Positions 9,304-17,996 of a DNA stretch of 64,000 nt are shown piece by piece. Every line of letters begins with the position of its first letter. The stretch's first letter is position 1. The notes under the pieces are model-generated. The model was not told the DNA's origin. It saw only the letters and a program-made list of their open reading frames with translations, and ran no database searches. The DNA is from an uncultured Aquimarina sp. (GTDB lineage: Bacteria > Bacteroidota > Bacteroidia > Flavobacteriales > Flavobacteriaceae), in assembly GCA_947498595.1 (NCBI GenBank), contig CANMKX010000005.1:1-64000 (forward strand), read 5' to 3'. Made by a program: the position numbers and the translations under genes.

Positions 9304-10278
9304 GTGAATACGATTATTGATTACCAGAATTATTTTTTAGAGTACTTATCTCAAAAGGTTCAAAATAAAGAACCTAAGAATTTATACGAACCTATTTCTT
9401 ATATATTAAATTTAGGAGGAAAGCGATTAAGACCAGTTCTTGTATTGATGACCTCAGAAATTTTTGGAGGTAATTATCAAAAAGCATTAGATGCAGCATT
9501 AGCTGTTGAAGTATTTCATAATTTTTCATTAGTTCATGACGATATTATGGATGATGCGCCTTTACGTAGAGGAAAGGAAACGGTTCATGAAAAATGGGAT
9601 ATAAATACAGGGATACTGTCAGGAGATGCAATGTTGATTAATGCGTATCAATTATTTGAAAATTACGACAGTGAAATTTTTAGAGAACTAGCTACATTAT
9701 TTACAAAAACGGCTATTGAGGTTTGCGAAGGACAGCAATATGACATTGATTTTGAAACAAGAGATGATGTTACAATTCCTGAGTATATGAAAATGATAGA
9801 ATATAAAACAGCTGTTTTAGTCGGGGCAGCTATGCAGATGGGAGCAATTGTAGCTGAAGCACCTGAGACTTGTAAAAAGGAGATTTATAATTTTGGAAAA
9901 CTATTAGGAATTGCATTTCAATTACAAGATGATTATTTGGATGCTTTTGGTGATCCAGAAACATTTGGGAAACAAGTCGGAGGAGATATTATAGAAAATA
10001 AAAAGACGTATTTATATCTTAAATCGCTAGAATACGCTTCAGAAGAAGAGATCAAACAGTTAGAAGGATTGTTTACATTAAATCCAGAAAACCCTTCAGA
10101 GAAAATAGAAACAGTAAAAAGTTTGTTTGAAAGTACTGGTGCTAAAGAGAGAACAAGAAAAGAAATTGTTAAATATACAGAAGAAGCATTTGATGTTTTA
10201 GATACTCTTTCTATAGACGAAAGTAATAGAGAAATTTTGAGAGATTTCGGTAAAAGCTTAATGAATAGAACTGTATAG
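9304..10278 (+). CDS. Polyprenyl (isoprenyl) diphosphate synthase
   Basis: The 324-residue protein carries both Asp-rich motifs of trans-prenyltransferases: HDDIMDDAPLRRG at about residue 78-90 and QLQDDYLDAFGD near 207-218, plus LGGKRLRPVL near residue 38. It condenses isopentenyl diphosphate onto an allylic diphosphate through Mg2+ held by the Asp motifs. The product may be the side chain of menaquinone or another C15-C40 chain; chain length cannot be read securely. Start is GTG at 9304, since no ATG fits the conserved N-terminus MNTIIDYQNYFLEYL. It is divergent from the efflux operon. Isoprene precursors probably come from the mevalonate genes at 15.3-17.6 kb, which is inference. Confidence 0.92.
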   Translation: MNTIIDYQNYFLEYLSQKVQNKEPKNLYEPISYILNLGGKRLRPVLVLMTSEIFGGNYQKALDAALAVEVFHNFSLVHDDIMDDAPLRRGKETVHEKWDINTGILSGDAMLINAYQLFENYDSEIFRELATLFTKTAIEVCEGQQYDIDFETRDDVTIPEYMKMIEYKTAVLVGAAMQMGAIVAEAPETCKKEIYNFGKLLGIAFQLQDDYLDAFGDPETFGKQVGGDIIENKKTYLYLKSLEYASEEEIKQLEGLFTLNPENPSEKIETVKSLFESTGAKERTRKEIVKYTEEAFDVLDTLSIDESNREILRDFGKSLMNRTV

Positions 10279-10300
10279 AAAGAAATTTAGAAGTAAGAGT

Positions 10301-10337
10301 AAAAGCATTCAAAATAAATGGATGCTTTTTATTTTTA
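10301..10337 (+). terminator. Terminator after the polyprenyl synthase gene
   Basis: Arms AAAAGCATTC (10301-10310) and GGATGCTTTT (10320-10329), with one G-T wobble, are followed by TATTTTT. The stem lies 22 bases past the stop codon. Confidence 0.75.
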
Positions 10338-10510
10338 AGAGCTATTCCGTAACACATTAATAACAGATATCTCTGTGTAAGGAAAGATATATTAATGATA
10401 CTAATCCAAAGGCAAATAAAAAATTAACAAAGAATAGCTTTAATGTTAAAGTTGTAAAATATTGCTAGATAAATATAAAAAATAGCATGTTTAATATAGT
10501 GTATTTGTTG

Positions 10511-10518
10511 TATTTTTG
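10511..10518 (+). promoter_or_regulatory. Candidate -7 box for sucA
   Basis: TATTTTTG matches the Bacteroidota -7 consensus TAnnTTTG exactly and lies 38 bases before the sucA ATG. The -33 position carries only a weak match (TGTT near 10488-10491). Confidence 0.4.
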
Positions 10519-10556
10519 TTGCGTTTTGTTATTTAAAGAACATTGTAACCATAATT

Positions 10557-13325
10557 ATGGATAAATATTCATTTTTAAATGCGGCTAATACCGCATTTTT
10601 TGCAGATTTATACGATCAATATTTGCAAAACCCTGATGGTGTTGAACCTAGCTGGCGTGCATTTTTTCAGGGATTCGATTTTGGACTAGAAAGTGCAGAA
10701 ACAGAAACTATTTATGTAGAAACAGAAAGCTCTGGCGAGAAAATAGCTGTACCTGAAAGTTTGCAAAAAGAATTTCAAGTTGTTAAGCTTATCGACGGAT
10801 ATAGAACACGTGGTCATTTGTTTACAAAAACAAACCCTGTTCGAGAAAGACGTAAATATACACCAACATTAGCATTAGAAAATTTTGGTTTAAGTCAAGG
10901 AGATTTAAATACAGTATTTAGTGCAGGTGAAATATTAGGAATAGGAGCAACTAGCTTAAGTAACATTATTGTACATTTAGAAAAAATCTATTGTGAAGCT
11001 ATAGGAGTTGAGTATATGTATATTCGAAATCCAGAAGAAATAGCTTGGATACAAGAGCAGATTAATATAAATGATAATCATTCCAAATTTACTCCAGAAG
11101 AGAAGAAACATATTCTAAAGAAGCTTAATCAAGCTGTTTCTTTTGAAAGCTTTTTACATACAAAATATGTAGGACAAAAACGTTTCTCTTTAGAAGGAGG
11201 AGAATCTTTAATTCCAGCATTAGATGCTTTAGTTGAAAAGGCAGCGGACCAGGGAGTTAAAGAGTTTGTTATGGGGATGGCACATAGAGGTAGATTAAGT
11301 ACATTAACTAATATTTTTGGAAAGAGTGCAAAGGATATCTTTAGTGAATTTGACGGAAAAGATTATGAAGAAGCGATTTTTGATGGAGATGTAAAATACC
11401 ATTTAGGGTGGACTTCAAAAAGAAGTACAGATTCAGGAAAAGCTATCAATATGAATATAGCACCTAATCCATCTCACTTAGAGACGGTAGGGGCAGTTGT
11501 TGAAGGAATTACAAGAGCAAAACAAGATCGTCATTATCAAGAAAATACATGTGATGTATTGCCTATCGTAGTACATGGAGATGCTGCTGTAGCAGGACAA
11601 GGTCTTGTGTACGAAATTGTGCAAATGGCGCAATTAGATGGATATAAAACTGGAGGAACTATACATATTGTAGTAAATAACCAAATTGGATTTACAACAA
11701 ATTATTTAGATGCACGATCATCTACTTATTGTACAGATGTAGCAAAAATTACGCTATCACCTGTTTTACATGTAAATGCAGACGATGCAGAGGCAGTAGT
11801 ACATGCGATGCAATTTGCATTAGACTTTAGAATGAAATTTAAAAGAGATGTATTTATTGATCTTTTAGGATATCGTAAATATGGACATAATGAAGGAGAT
11901 GAGCCAAGATTTACACAACCTAAATTATATAAAGCAATTGCTAAGCATCAAAATGCACGAGATATTTATGCAGCTAAATTATTAGCTGAAGGAGTTATCG
12001 ATGCAGATTATGTTAAGCAATTAGAAAAAGAATATAAAGCATCTTTAGAGGAAGAATTACAAGAATCTAGACAAGAAGATAAAACTGTTATAACACCATT
12101 TATGCAAGATGAATGGTCAGGGTTTAATCTGGTTCAGGAAGATGAAATGATGAAAGTAGTTGATACTACTTATGCTAAAGATAAGCTTACAGAAATAGCT
12201 GAGGTAGTAACAAAATTACCATCAGATAAAAAATTTCTACGAAAAATTGAGCGTTTGATTAATCAGCGTAATAAAATGTTCTTTGAAGATGATAAGTTGG
12301 ACTGGGCTATGGGAGAAATCCTAGCATATGGTTCTTTACTTAAAGAAGGATATGACGTACGTATGAGTGGTCAAGATGTAGAAAGAGGAACATTTTCCCA
12401 TAGACATGCTGTTGTAAAAGTTGAAGATAGTGAAGAAGAGGTTATCTTATTAAATAATTTAAAAGGAGACCAAGGAGATTTTTATATTTATAATTCATTT
12501 CTATCAGAATATGGTGTTTTAGGATTTGACTATGGTTATGCAATGGCAAGTCCAAAAACGTTGATGATTTGGGAAGCACAATTTGGTGATTTTAGTAATG
12601 GAGCTCAAATTATGATTGACCAATATATATCTTCGGCAGAGGATAAGTGGAAATTACAAAACGGTATCGTTATGTTATTACCACATGGATATGAAGGACA
12701 AGGAGCAGAACACTCTTCAGCACGTATGGAACGTTATTTACAATTATGTGCTAAAGATAATATGTTTGTTGCAGATGTATCTACTCCAGCTAATATGTTC
12801 CATTTGTTACGTAGACAAATGAAAGCTAGTTATAGAAAACCATTGATAGTGTTTACTCCTAAAAGTTTATTAAGAGATAAACGAGTAGTGTCGAGTGTAG
12901 AAGAGTTTGCGAATGGACAATTTATGCCAACAATTGATGATCCAATAGCAAAATCAGAAAAGGTAAAAACATTAGTGTTCTGTACAGGTAAATTCTATTA
13001 TGATCTATTAGATAGAAAAGAAGAAACTAACAGAGAAGATATTGCATTGGTTCGTATAGAACAATTATTTCCATTACCAGCTGATGAGATCAGAGCTGCT
13101 ATAAAAAAATATGATGCAGAAGATATCGTATGGGCTCAAGAAGAACCACGTAATATGGGAGCTTTAAGTCATATTTTGATGCATTTGGATGAAGCAAAAA
13201 GTTTTAGATTTGCTAGTAGAAGGCCTTATGGAGCGCCAGCAGCAGGTAGTTCAACACGATCTAAAAGACGTCATGGAGAAGTAATCGATTACGTTTTCGA
13301 TAAAACAAAAAATAATCAGCGTTAA
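10557..13325 (+). CDS. sucA: 2-oxoglutarate dehydrogenase E1 component
   Basis: At 922 residues the protein has the full E1o length. The N-terminal segment FLNAANTAFFADLYDQYLQNP resembles the E2-binding tail, and PSWRAFFQGFDFG follows. The thiamine diphosphate core includes MGMAHRGRLSTLTNIFGK, HLETVGAVVEG, GDAAVAGQGLVYE and the GTIHIVVNNQIGFTT block. The C-terminal half holds EAQFGDFSNGAQIMIDQY and GYEGQGAEHSSARMERYLQL, also conserved. It decarboxylates 2-oxoglutarate and passes the succinyl group to the E2 lipoyl arm in the TCA cycle, in the cytoplasm. The E2 gene follows after 42 bases; E3 is not in the window. Confidence 0.97.
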   Translation: MDKYSFLNAANTAFFADLYDQYLQNPDGVEPSWRAFFQGFDFGLESAETETIYVETESSGEKIAVPESLQKEFQVVKLIDGYRTRGHLFTKTNPVRERRKYTPTLALENFGLSQGDLNTVFSAGEILGIGATSLSNIIVHLEKIYCEAIGVEYMYIRNPEEIAWIQEQININDNHSKFTPEEKKHILKKLNQAVSFESFLHTKYVGQKRFSLEGGESLIPALDALVEKAADQGVKEFVMGMAHRGRLSTLTNIFGKSAKDIFSEFDGKDYEEAIFDGDVKYHLGWTSKRSTDSGKAINMNIAPNPSHLETVGAVVEGITRAKQDRHYQENTCDVLPIVVHGDAAVAGQGLVYEIVQMAQLDGYKTGGTIHIVVNNQIGFTTNYLDARSSTYCTDVAKITLSPVLHVNADDAEAVVHAMQFALDFRMKFKRDVFIDLLGYRKYGHNEGDEPRFTQPKLYKAIAKHQNARDIYAAKLLAEGVIDADYVKQLEKEYKASLEEELQESRQEDKTVITPFMQDEWSGFNLVQEDEMMKVVDTTYAKDKLTEIAEVVTKLPSDKKFLRKIERLINQRNKMFFEDDKLDWAMGEILAYGSLLKEGYDVRMSGQDVERGTFSHRHAVVKVEDSEEEVILLNNLKGDQGDFYIYNSFLSEYGVLGFDYGYAMASPKTLMIWEAQFGDFSNGAQIMIDQYISSAEDKWKLQNGIVMLLPHGYEGQGAEHSSARMERYLQLCAKDNMFVADVSTPANMFHLLRRQMKASYRKPLIVFTPKSLLRDKRVVSSVEEFANGQFMPTIDDPIAKSEKVKTLVFCTGKFYYDLLDRKEETNREDIALVRIEQLFPLPADEIRAAIKKYDAEDIVWAQEEPRNMGALSHILMHLDEAKSFRFASRRPYGAPAAGSSTRSKRRHGEVIDYVFDKTKNNQR

Positions 13326-13367
13326 TAAAACGCCACAGAAATATAAATACAACTAAAAAGTAAAATA

Positions 13368-14588
13368 ATGGCTTTAGAAATGAAAGTCCCTTCACCGGGA
13401 GAATCAATTACCGAAGTTGAAATAGCACAATGGCTTGTTGAAGACGGTGATTATGTAGAAAAAGATCAAGCAATAGCTGAGGTAGATAGTGATAAAGCAA
13501 CACTTGAATTACCAGCAGAAGCTAGTGGTATTATAACGTTAAAAGCAGAAGAAGGAGACGCTGTAGAAGTGGGTCAAGTAGTATGCTTGATAGATACAGA
13601 TGCTGCTAAACCAGAAAGTGGAGCTACTCCATCTGAAACTCCAAAAGTTGAAGAGAAAAAGACAGTAACTCCAACACCAGTTGCAGCAACTCCAGTAAAA
13701 ACGGAAACATATGCTACAGGTACTGCTTCTCCAGCAGCAAAGAAAGTATTAGCAGAAAGAGGAATTGATGCAAGTCAAGTAGCAGGAACTGGACGTGATG
13801 GACGTATCACAAAAGCAGATGCGGTAAACGTAAAACCTTCTATGGGAACTCCAGGACCTGGTAGTAGAGGAGAAGAGCGTAAAAAGTTATCAATGTTACG
13901 ACGTAAAGTAGCACAACGATTAGTTTCAGTGAAAAATGAAACTGCAATGTTGACTACTTTTAATGAAATCGACATGCAACCAATATTTGATTTACGTGCT
14001 GCACATAAAGAAGCATTTAAAGCAAAACATGGAGTTGGTTTAGGATTTATGTCATTCTTTACAAAAGCAGTTACAAGAGCTTTACAATTATATCCAGATG
14101 TAAATTCTATGATTGATGGAGATTATAAAATTTCATATGATTTCCAAGATATAAGTATAGCTGTTTCTGGACCAAAAGGATTAATGGTTCCTGTGGTACG
14201 TAATGCTGAAAACTTAAGTTTTAGAGGTGTAGAGAGTGAAATTAAAAGATTGGCTATTAGAGCTCGTGATGGACAAATTACTGTTGATGAAATGACAGGA
14301 GGTACTTTTACGATTACTAATGGAGGTGTTTTTGGAAGTATGTTATCTACTCCAATAATCAATCCACCTCAAAGCGCAATTTTAGGAATGCATAATATTG
14401 TAGAGAGACCTATTGTTCGTGATGGACAGATTGTTGCAGCTCCGATTATGTATGTAGCACTTTCTTATGATCATAGAATTATTGATGGAAGAGAGTCTGT
14501 AGGATTTTTAGTTGCAATCAAAGAAGCATTAGAAAACCCAACAGAATTGTTAATGGATAATAATGTAATGAAAGCTTTAGAGCTTTAA
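13368..14588 (+). CDS. sucB: Dihydrolipoyl succinyltransferase, 2-oxoglutarate dehydrogenase E2
   Basis: The 406-residue protein starts with one lipoyl domain whose lipoylated Lys is residue 43 in [13 protein letters not shown]. An Ala/Pro/Thr-rich linker follows, then the peripheral E1/E3-binding domain ([22 protein letters not shown]). The C-terminal catalytic domain ends with [16 protein letters not shown], in which His369 and Asp373 are the expected catalytic pair. It transfers succinyl groups to CoA. The gene is downstream of sucA in a two-gene operon closed by a strong terminator. Confidence 0.96.
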   Translation: MALEMKVPSPGESITEVEIAQWLVEDGDYVEKDQAIAEVDSDKATLELPAEASGIITLKAEEGDAVEVGQVVCLIDTDAAKPESGATPSETPKVEEKKTVTPTPVAATPVKTETYATGTASPAAKKVLAERGIDASQVAGTGRDGRITKADAVNVKPSMGTPGPGSRGEERKKLSMLRRKVAQRLVSVKNETAMLTTFNEIDMQPIFDLRAAHKEAFKAKHGVGLGFMSFFTKAVTRALQLYPDVNSMIDGDYKISYDFQDISIAVSGPKGLMVPVVRNAENLSFRGVESEIKRLAIRARDGQITVDEMTGGTFTITNGGVFGSMLSTPIINPPQSAILGMHNIVERPIVRDGQIVAAPIMYVALSYDHRIIDGRESVGFLVAIKEALENPTELLMDNNVMKALEL

Positions 14589-14605
14589 AATAAAGTTAAT
14601 AATAC

Positions 14606-14652
14606 AAAGAAGAGGGTTTGAATGATTTTATTCAAACTCTCTTCTTTTGTTT
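14606..14652 (+). terminator. Strong terminator after sucAB
   Basis: Arms at 14606-14623 and 14630-14647 form an 18-bp stem with a single G-T wobble and a 6-base loop. The stem is followed by a short T-rich run and lies 18 bases past the sucB stop. Confidence 0.85.
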
Positions 14653-14653
14653 A

Positions 14654-14690
14654 TAAAAAAAAGAGAGACACCTTGTAGGGTGCCTCTGAA
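14654..14690 (-). terminator. Minus-strand terminator far downstream of the GHMP kinase gene
   Basis: Arms 14664-14672 and 14679-14687 pair over eight of nine positions with a 6-base loop. The long A-run at 14654-14662 reads as a T-tract only on the minus strand, so the stem terminates leftward transcription. The nearest minus-strand gene ends at 15353, some 660 bases away. Confidence 0.6.
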
Positions 14691-14699
14691 AAAACTTAG

Positions 14700-15352
14700 T
14701 GAGAATATGTTAGGGGTAATTTTAAAATACGCTTTGTTAAAATGATTCATTCTCTAGGTAACTAGAAATAAATCAAAGATTATTTTTTGAGCTACATACA
14801 TGTTAGTGTTTATAAAAGGTTTCTAATGTTCCTTAGTTAATTGATATAAAACTTAATTAACTATTAAAAACACGAGTTAATAACCTTACTAGCCTTTATG
14901 CTAAATTAAATTCTAGCATAAGAAATAGATATAATTAATTCAAAGAAATTTAATGTAGCCCAAAAATTAATCTTTTTCATAGTAAAAAGTTGAGTTTAAT
15001 TAATGCTGGATATTAGTTAGATATCCTTTGTGTTGAGACAAATGTATAGAAGAGTTGAGAAATCAATTGTGATTTTGATCACTAAAGGAACTTGATCACA
15101 GATGTGTTAAAACCATAGCATAAAGTGTGGCTTTATTATATATGTTAAAAAGTAGTTGATTGTCGGAATAAGATGTTATGTTGTTTAAAAACAGTTTTTT
15201 ATATGGTAAAAATCAATGAGTGATTCTAATAAAAAATAAAAAGAAAAGTGTTAAATATACTTTTTGTAAGAAAAATGAAAGTCGAAACATTAACATTAAA
15301 TTAAGTAAATTTGGTGATAAATTAACGTTTGTTAAGATTTTGGCTTTAGTTT
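14700..15352. other. Long intergenic stretch with hairpins and a CRP-like palindrome
   Basis: No credible coding frame is seen on either strand. Visible structure: a perfect 8-bp stem TTATGCTA/TAGCATAA (14896-14903 with 14914-14921); TGTGA-N6-TCACT at 15069-15084, close to the classical CRP site; and TTGATCACA at 15092-15100, which repeats one half-site. The stretch may be a long 3' untranslated region of the GHMP kinase message or may encode a small RNA ending at the minus-strand terminator. Neither is shown. Confidence 0.4.
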
Positions 15353-16279
15353 CTACTTAGAATAAATCATTTCTGAATAAGAAATAATCGTATTGAAACC
15401 TTTCTTTTTAAAATAAACCATATCATTTAAGGTACCAGTCACTAGAATAAAATCACCACCCCAACCACCTAAACTTTTTATACCACCAGTATAATCAGGA
15501 AAAAAAGAATCTTTTACCGTTGCAGTTTTTATGATGTTTGAAATTAACGACTCATGCTGATGAATTAATAATATGAAATCAGAAAGTGTTTCACAATTGA
15601 TAAACTGACTAGTGTAAGTGTTAACTATATTTATAGCTTGATCTATCGTTTTATTGTTTTGTGCTCTGTAATGAGTGATAGATTCTTTGCTATTTTGCTT
15701 TTTATTTAAATGAATAAAAAATAAGTTGTCCTTAAAAACAGGATCAAAAGAAACGTTTTTAATTATAGGAGAATTATTATTTCTAATATAAGTAATAGGG
15801 GTATTGTGTTGCGCACAAGCAATATCGTAACCACTACCGCCAAACCCTTTTTCCAATAAAATAAATGGATCAACTTTAGCCCATTGAGCAATATTATTTA
15901 TTAAAGTAGAAGAAGAGCCTAAACCCCATGAACGATCAAATTCTAAACAAGTTTCTATTTTATAACCTTCTTCTTGATTAGAAAGAAAATTAGGATTTAT
16001 CTGTTGAGCAGTTTGTAATAATGTGATTAAAGTATGTTGAAGTTGATTTCCCTTGGTTGTAGATAATAAAGTAGTTAATTCTGAAAAAGAAAAAATAAAA
16101 TCAAACCAACAATTGCCAAGGTGATCGTAACTCTTCCAAGAAATCATACTGGAAGTATACGAATCGATAGTCATGGATTGTCCTTTTTTTGTGGGAATTG
16201 CTAATGCAGTAGCATTATCTAATACTAGATATTCTCCGGTAAGAAGAAGTTTGCCATGACTATAAAATGCTTGTTTCAT
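15353..16279 (-). CDS. GYDIA-family GHMP kinase (mevalonate-pathway type)
   Basis: The 308-residue protein opens with SHGKLLLTGEYLVLDNATALAIP, the substrate-side motif of mevalonate-type GHMP kinases. The ATP loop is compact, WGLGSSST at residues 118-125, and FGGSGYDIACAQ holds the GYDIA signature at 150-154. The C-terminal SLGGWGGDFILVTG matches the third GHMP motif. GHMP kinases phosphorylate small alcohols such as mevalonate or phosphomevalonate. It lies 19 bases downstream of HMG-CoA reductase, so a kinase step after mevalonate formation is the natural reading. Exact substrate is inference. Confidence 0.85.
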   Translation of the reverse strand: MKQAFYSHGKLLLTGEYLVLDNATALAIPTKKGQSMTIDSYTSSMISWKSYDHLGNCWFDFIFSFSELTTLLSTTKGNQLQHTLITLLQTAQQINPNFLSNQEEGYKIETCLEFDRSWGLGSSSTLINNIAQWAKVDPFILLEKGFGGSGYDIACAQHNTPITYIRNNNSPIIKNVSFDPVFKDNLFFIHLNKKQNSKESITHYRAQNNKTIDQAINIVNTYTSQFINCETLSDFILLIHQHESLISNIIKTATVKDSFFPDYTGGIKSLGGWGGDFILVTGTLNDMVYFKKKGFNTIISYSEMIYSK

Positions 16280-16298
16280 ACTGAATGAAAAAATATAA

Positions 16299-17615
16299 TT
16301 AACTTCTTAATTTCTCTAATTGGGTTACAACTTCGCTATGTGATACAGGATTAGTTTTAAAGTAAGAAACTAGATTTTCTTTTTCTGTTGGTGTTGCTTG
16401 AAACTGATTTAAAATATTCATTAGATGCATTTTCATATGCCCTTGTTGAATACCTGTAGTAATTAATGAATTTACAGCTGCAAAATTTTGAGCCAAACCA
16501 GCTACAGCAGTAATTTTCATTAATTCTTTAGCATTGGGACTTTGTAACATTTGTAATGCAAGCTTAACTAATGGATGCAGTGTAGTTAATCCACCAACAG
16601 TACCTAAAGCTAAGGGTAATTCAATATAAAAATGAAAAACATCATTTTCTATAGATGCGTGAGTTAAACTAGCATAGATACCATTTTTAGCAGCATAAGC
16701 ATGCGCACCAGCCTCTATCGCTCTAAAATCATTTCCAGTAGCTAATACAACTGCATCAATACCATTCATGATTCCTTTATTATGAGTAACAGCTCTGTAA
16801 GGTTCTATCTGAGCAATTTTAATAGCTCTTACAAATTTTTGAGCATATTGAAGCGAGGATAATTCAGTGGTGTTAGGTAGGTCTTTGATAGGACAAGAAA
16901 CTTCTGCCTTAACAATACAATCAGGTACGTAATTAGAAAGAATGCTCATCATGATTTCCAAATCTTTTTCTTCATCAGAAAATTCAGGATATATGGCAGC
17001 TTCATTTTTTAATGTACTAGCAAATTGTTCTAAACAAGAATTGATGAAATTAGCACCCATAGCATCTACTGTTTCAAAAGAACAATGTAGCTGATAATAA
17101 TGTTCAAGATCGGTAGTCTTATCAATTAATTGAATATCAATAATACCACCACCTCTTTTCTCCATATTCTTGGTGATATTTTGAGAAGCTTCAATTAATT
17201 TGGGCTTAACGGCTTTAAAGAAGCTTTTTAACTTATCTATTGCTCCATTATAATTGAAATGTACCTGTCCAATCTTAGTCGTACTAATTACTTCAGCTTT
17301 AAAACCACCTCTGTTCTCCCAAAATTTAGCAGCTTTACTAGCGGCTGCTACAACCGAACTTTCTTCGATTGCCATCGGGATGGTATAGCGACTCCCATTA
17401 ATAATGAAATTTGGAGCTACACCAAAAGGTAAATAATAATTAGAAACTGTGTTCTCAGTGAATTCATCATGAAGTTGTTGTAGTTTTTCATCCGAATTCC
17501 AATAGGTTTTTAAAACATCAATTGTGGCATTACTATTGTGGAAATGATGCTCAGCGAGCCATTGTATTTTTTCTACTTTAGAAAGTTTAGAAAACCCAGA
17601 AATAGGTGGTATCAT
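16299..17615 (-). CDS. Hydroxymethylglutaryl-CoA reductase, class II
   Basis: The 438-residue soluble protein has no membrane anchor. The motif EESSVVAAASKAAKFW is followed by ENRGGF, a class II feature. DAMGANFINSCLEQFA, HNKGIMNGIDAVVLATGNDFRA and GTVGGLTTLHPLVKLAL mark the catalytic and nucleotide-binding regions. It interconverts HMG-CoA and mevalonate in the cytoplasm. Class II enzymes include degradative forms in some bacteria, but in flavobacteria the pairing with a GHMP kinase suggests biosynthesis of isoprenoids. Start ATG at 17615 lies 23 bases after a good -7 box. Confidence 0.93.
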   Translation of the reverse strand: MIPPISGFSKLSKVEKIQWLAEHHFHNSNATIDVLKTYWNSDEKLQQLHDEFTENTVSNYYLPFGVAPNFIINGSRYTIPMAIEESSVVAAASKAAKFWENRGGFKAEVISTTKIGQVHFNYNGAIDKLKSFFKAVKPKLIEASQNITKNMEKRGGGIIDIQLIDKTTDLEHYYQLHCSFETVDAMGANFINSCLEQFASTLKNEAAIYPEFSDEEKDLEIMMSILSNYVPDCIVKAEVSCPIKDLPNTTELSSLQYAQKFVRAIKIAQIEPYRAVTHNKGIMNGIDAVVLATGNDFRAIEAGAHAYAAKNGIYASLTHASIENDVFHFYIELPLALGTVGGLTTLHPLVKLALQMLQSPNAKELMKITAVAGLAQNFAAVNSLITTGIQQGHMKMHLMNILNQFQATPTEKENLVSYFKTNPVSHSEVVTQLEKLRS

Positions 17616-17638
17616 GTGCTATTATAATTATAAGAGAG

Positions 17639-17646
17639 CAAAGATA
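17639..17646 (-). promoter_or_regulatory. Candidate -7 box for HMG-CoA reductase
   Basis: On the minus strand the bases read TATCTTTG, an exact TAnnTTTG match 23 bases upstream of the ATG. No clear -33 TTTG is seen at the expected distance. Confidence 0.4.
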
Positions 17647-17996
17647 CTATTCTATTTGAGTATTCGAGGTATTTAAATGTAATAGAAAGATTGTATACAA
17701 GCTTTTAAATCAAATGATTGAGAAGGATGTAGGGGACGATTTTATAAAATTGCTAAATAAATGATAGATTTGACAGCAATTTTTGTGCTATTTAACAACA
17801 AATGTTATATTTTTCACACAATTTTTAGTAATCTTGACATTGGATTTTTTAGAATGATTAAAAATAAAAAGAGAAAGAGCTATTTTATGAATAACATTTT
17901 AAAAATCAGAATAAAAAATGTGAAGCCATTAAAGGCAATTAAAAAACGAAATCATTTTTAGAATAGCTATAAGTGATTATTTTAAATTAAAAATAA
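17647..17996. other. Intergenic region between HMG-CoA reductase and the dipeptidyl peptidase
   Basis: This is a divergent promoter region of about 350 bases. A 66-codon open frame at 17761-17961 begins without upstream signals and encodes a Lys/Asn/Ile/Phe-rich string typical of chance frames in A+T-rich DNA, so I do not call it a gene. No repeat or RNA gene is evident. Confidence 0.4.

Noticed and set aside
17761-17961. 66-codon open frame before the dipeptidyl peptidase
   Set aside because: Composition typical of chance frames in A+T-rich intergenic DNA; no start signals or recognisable domain.
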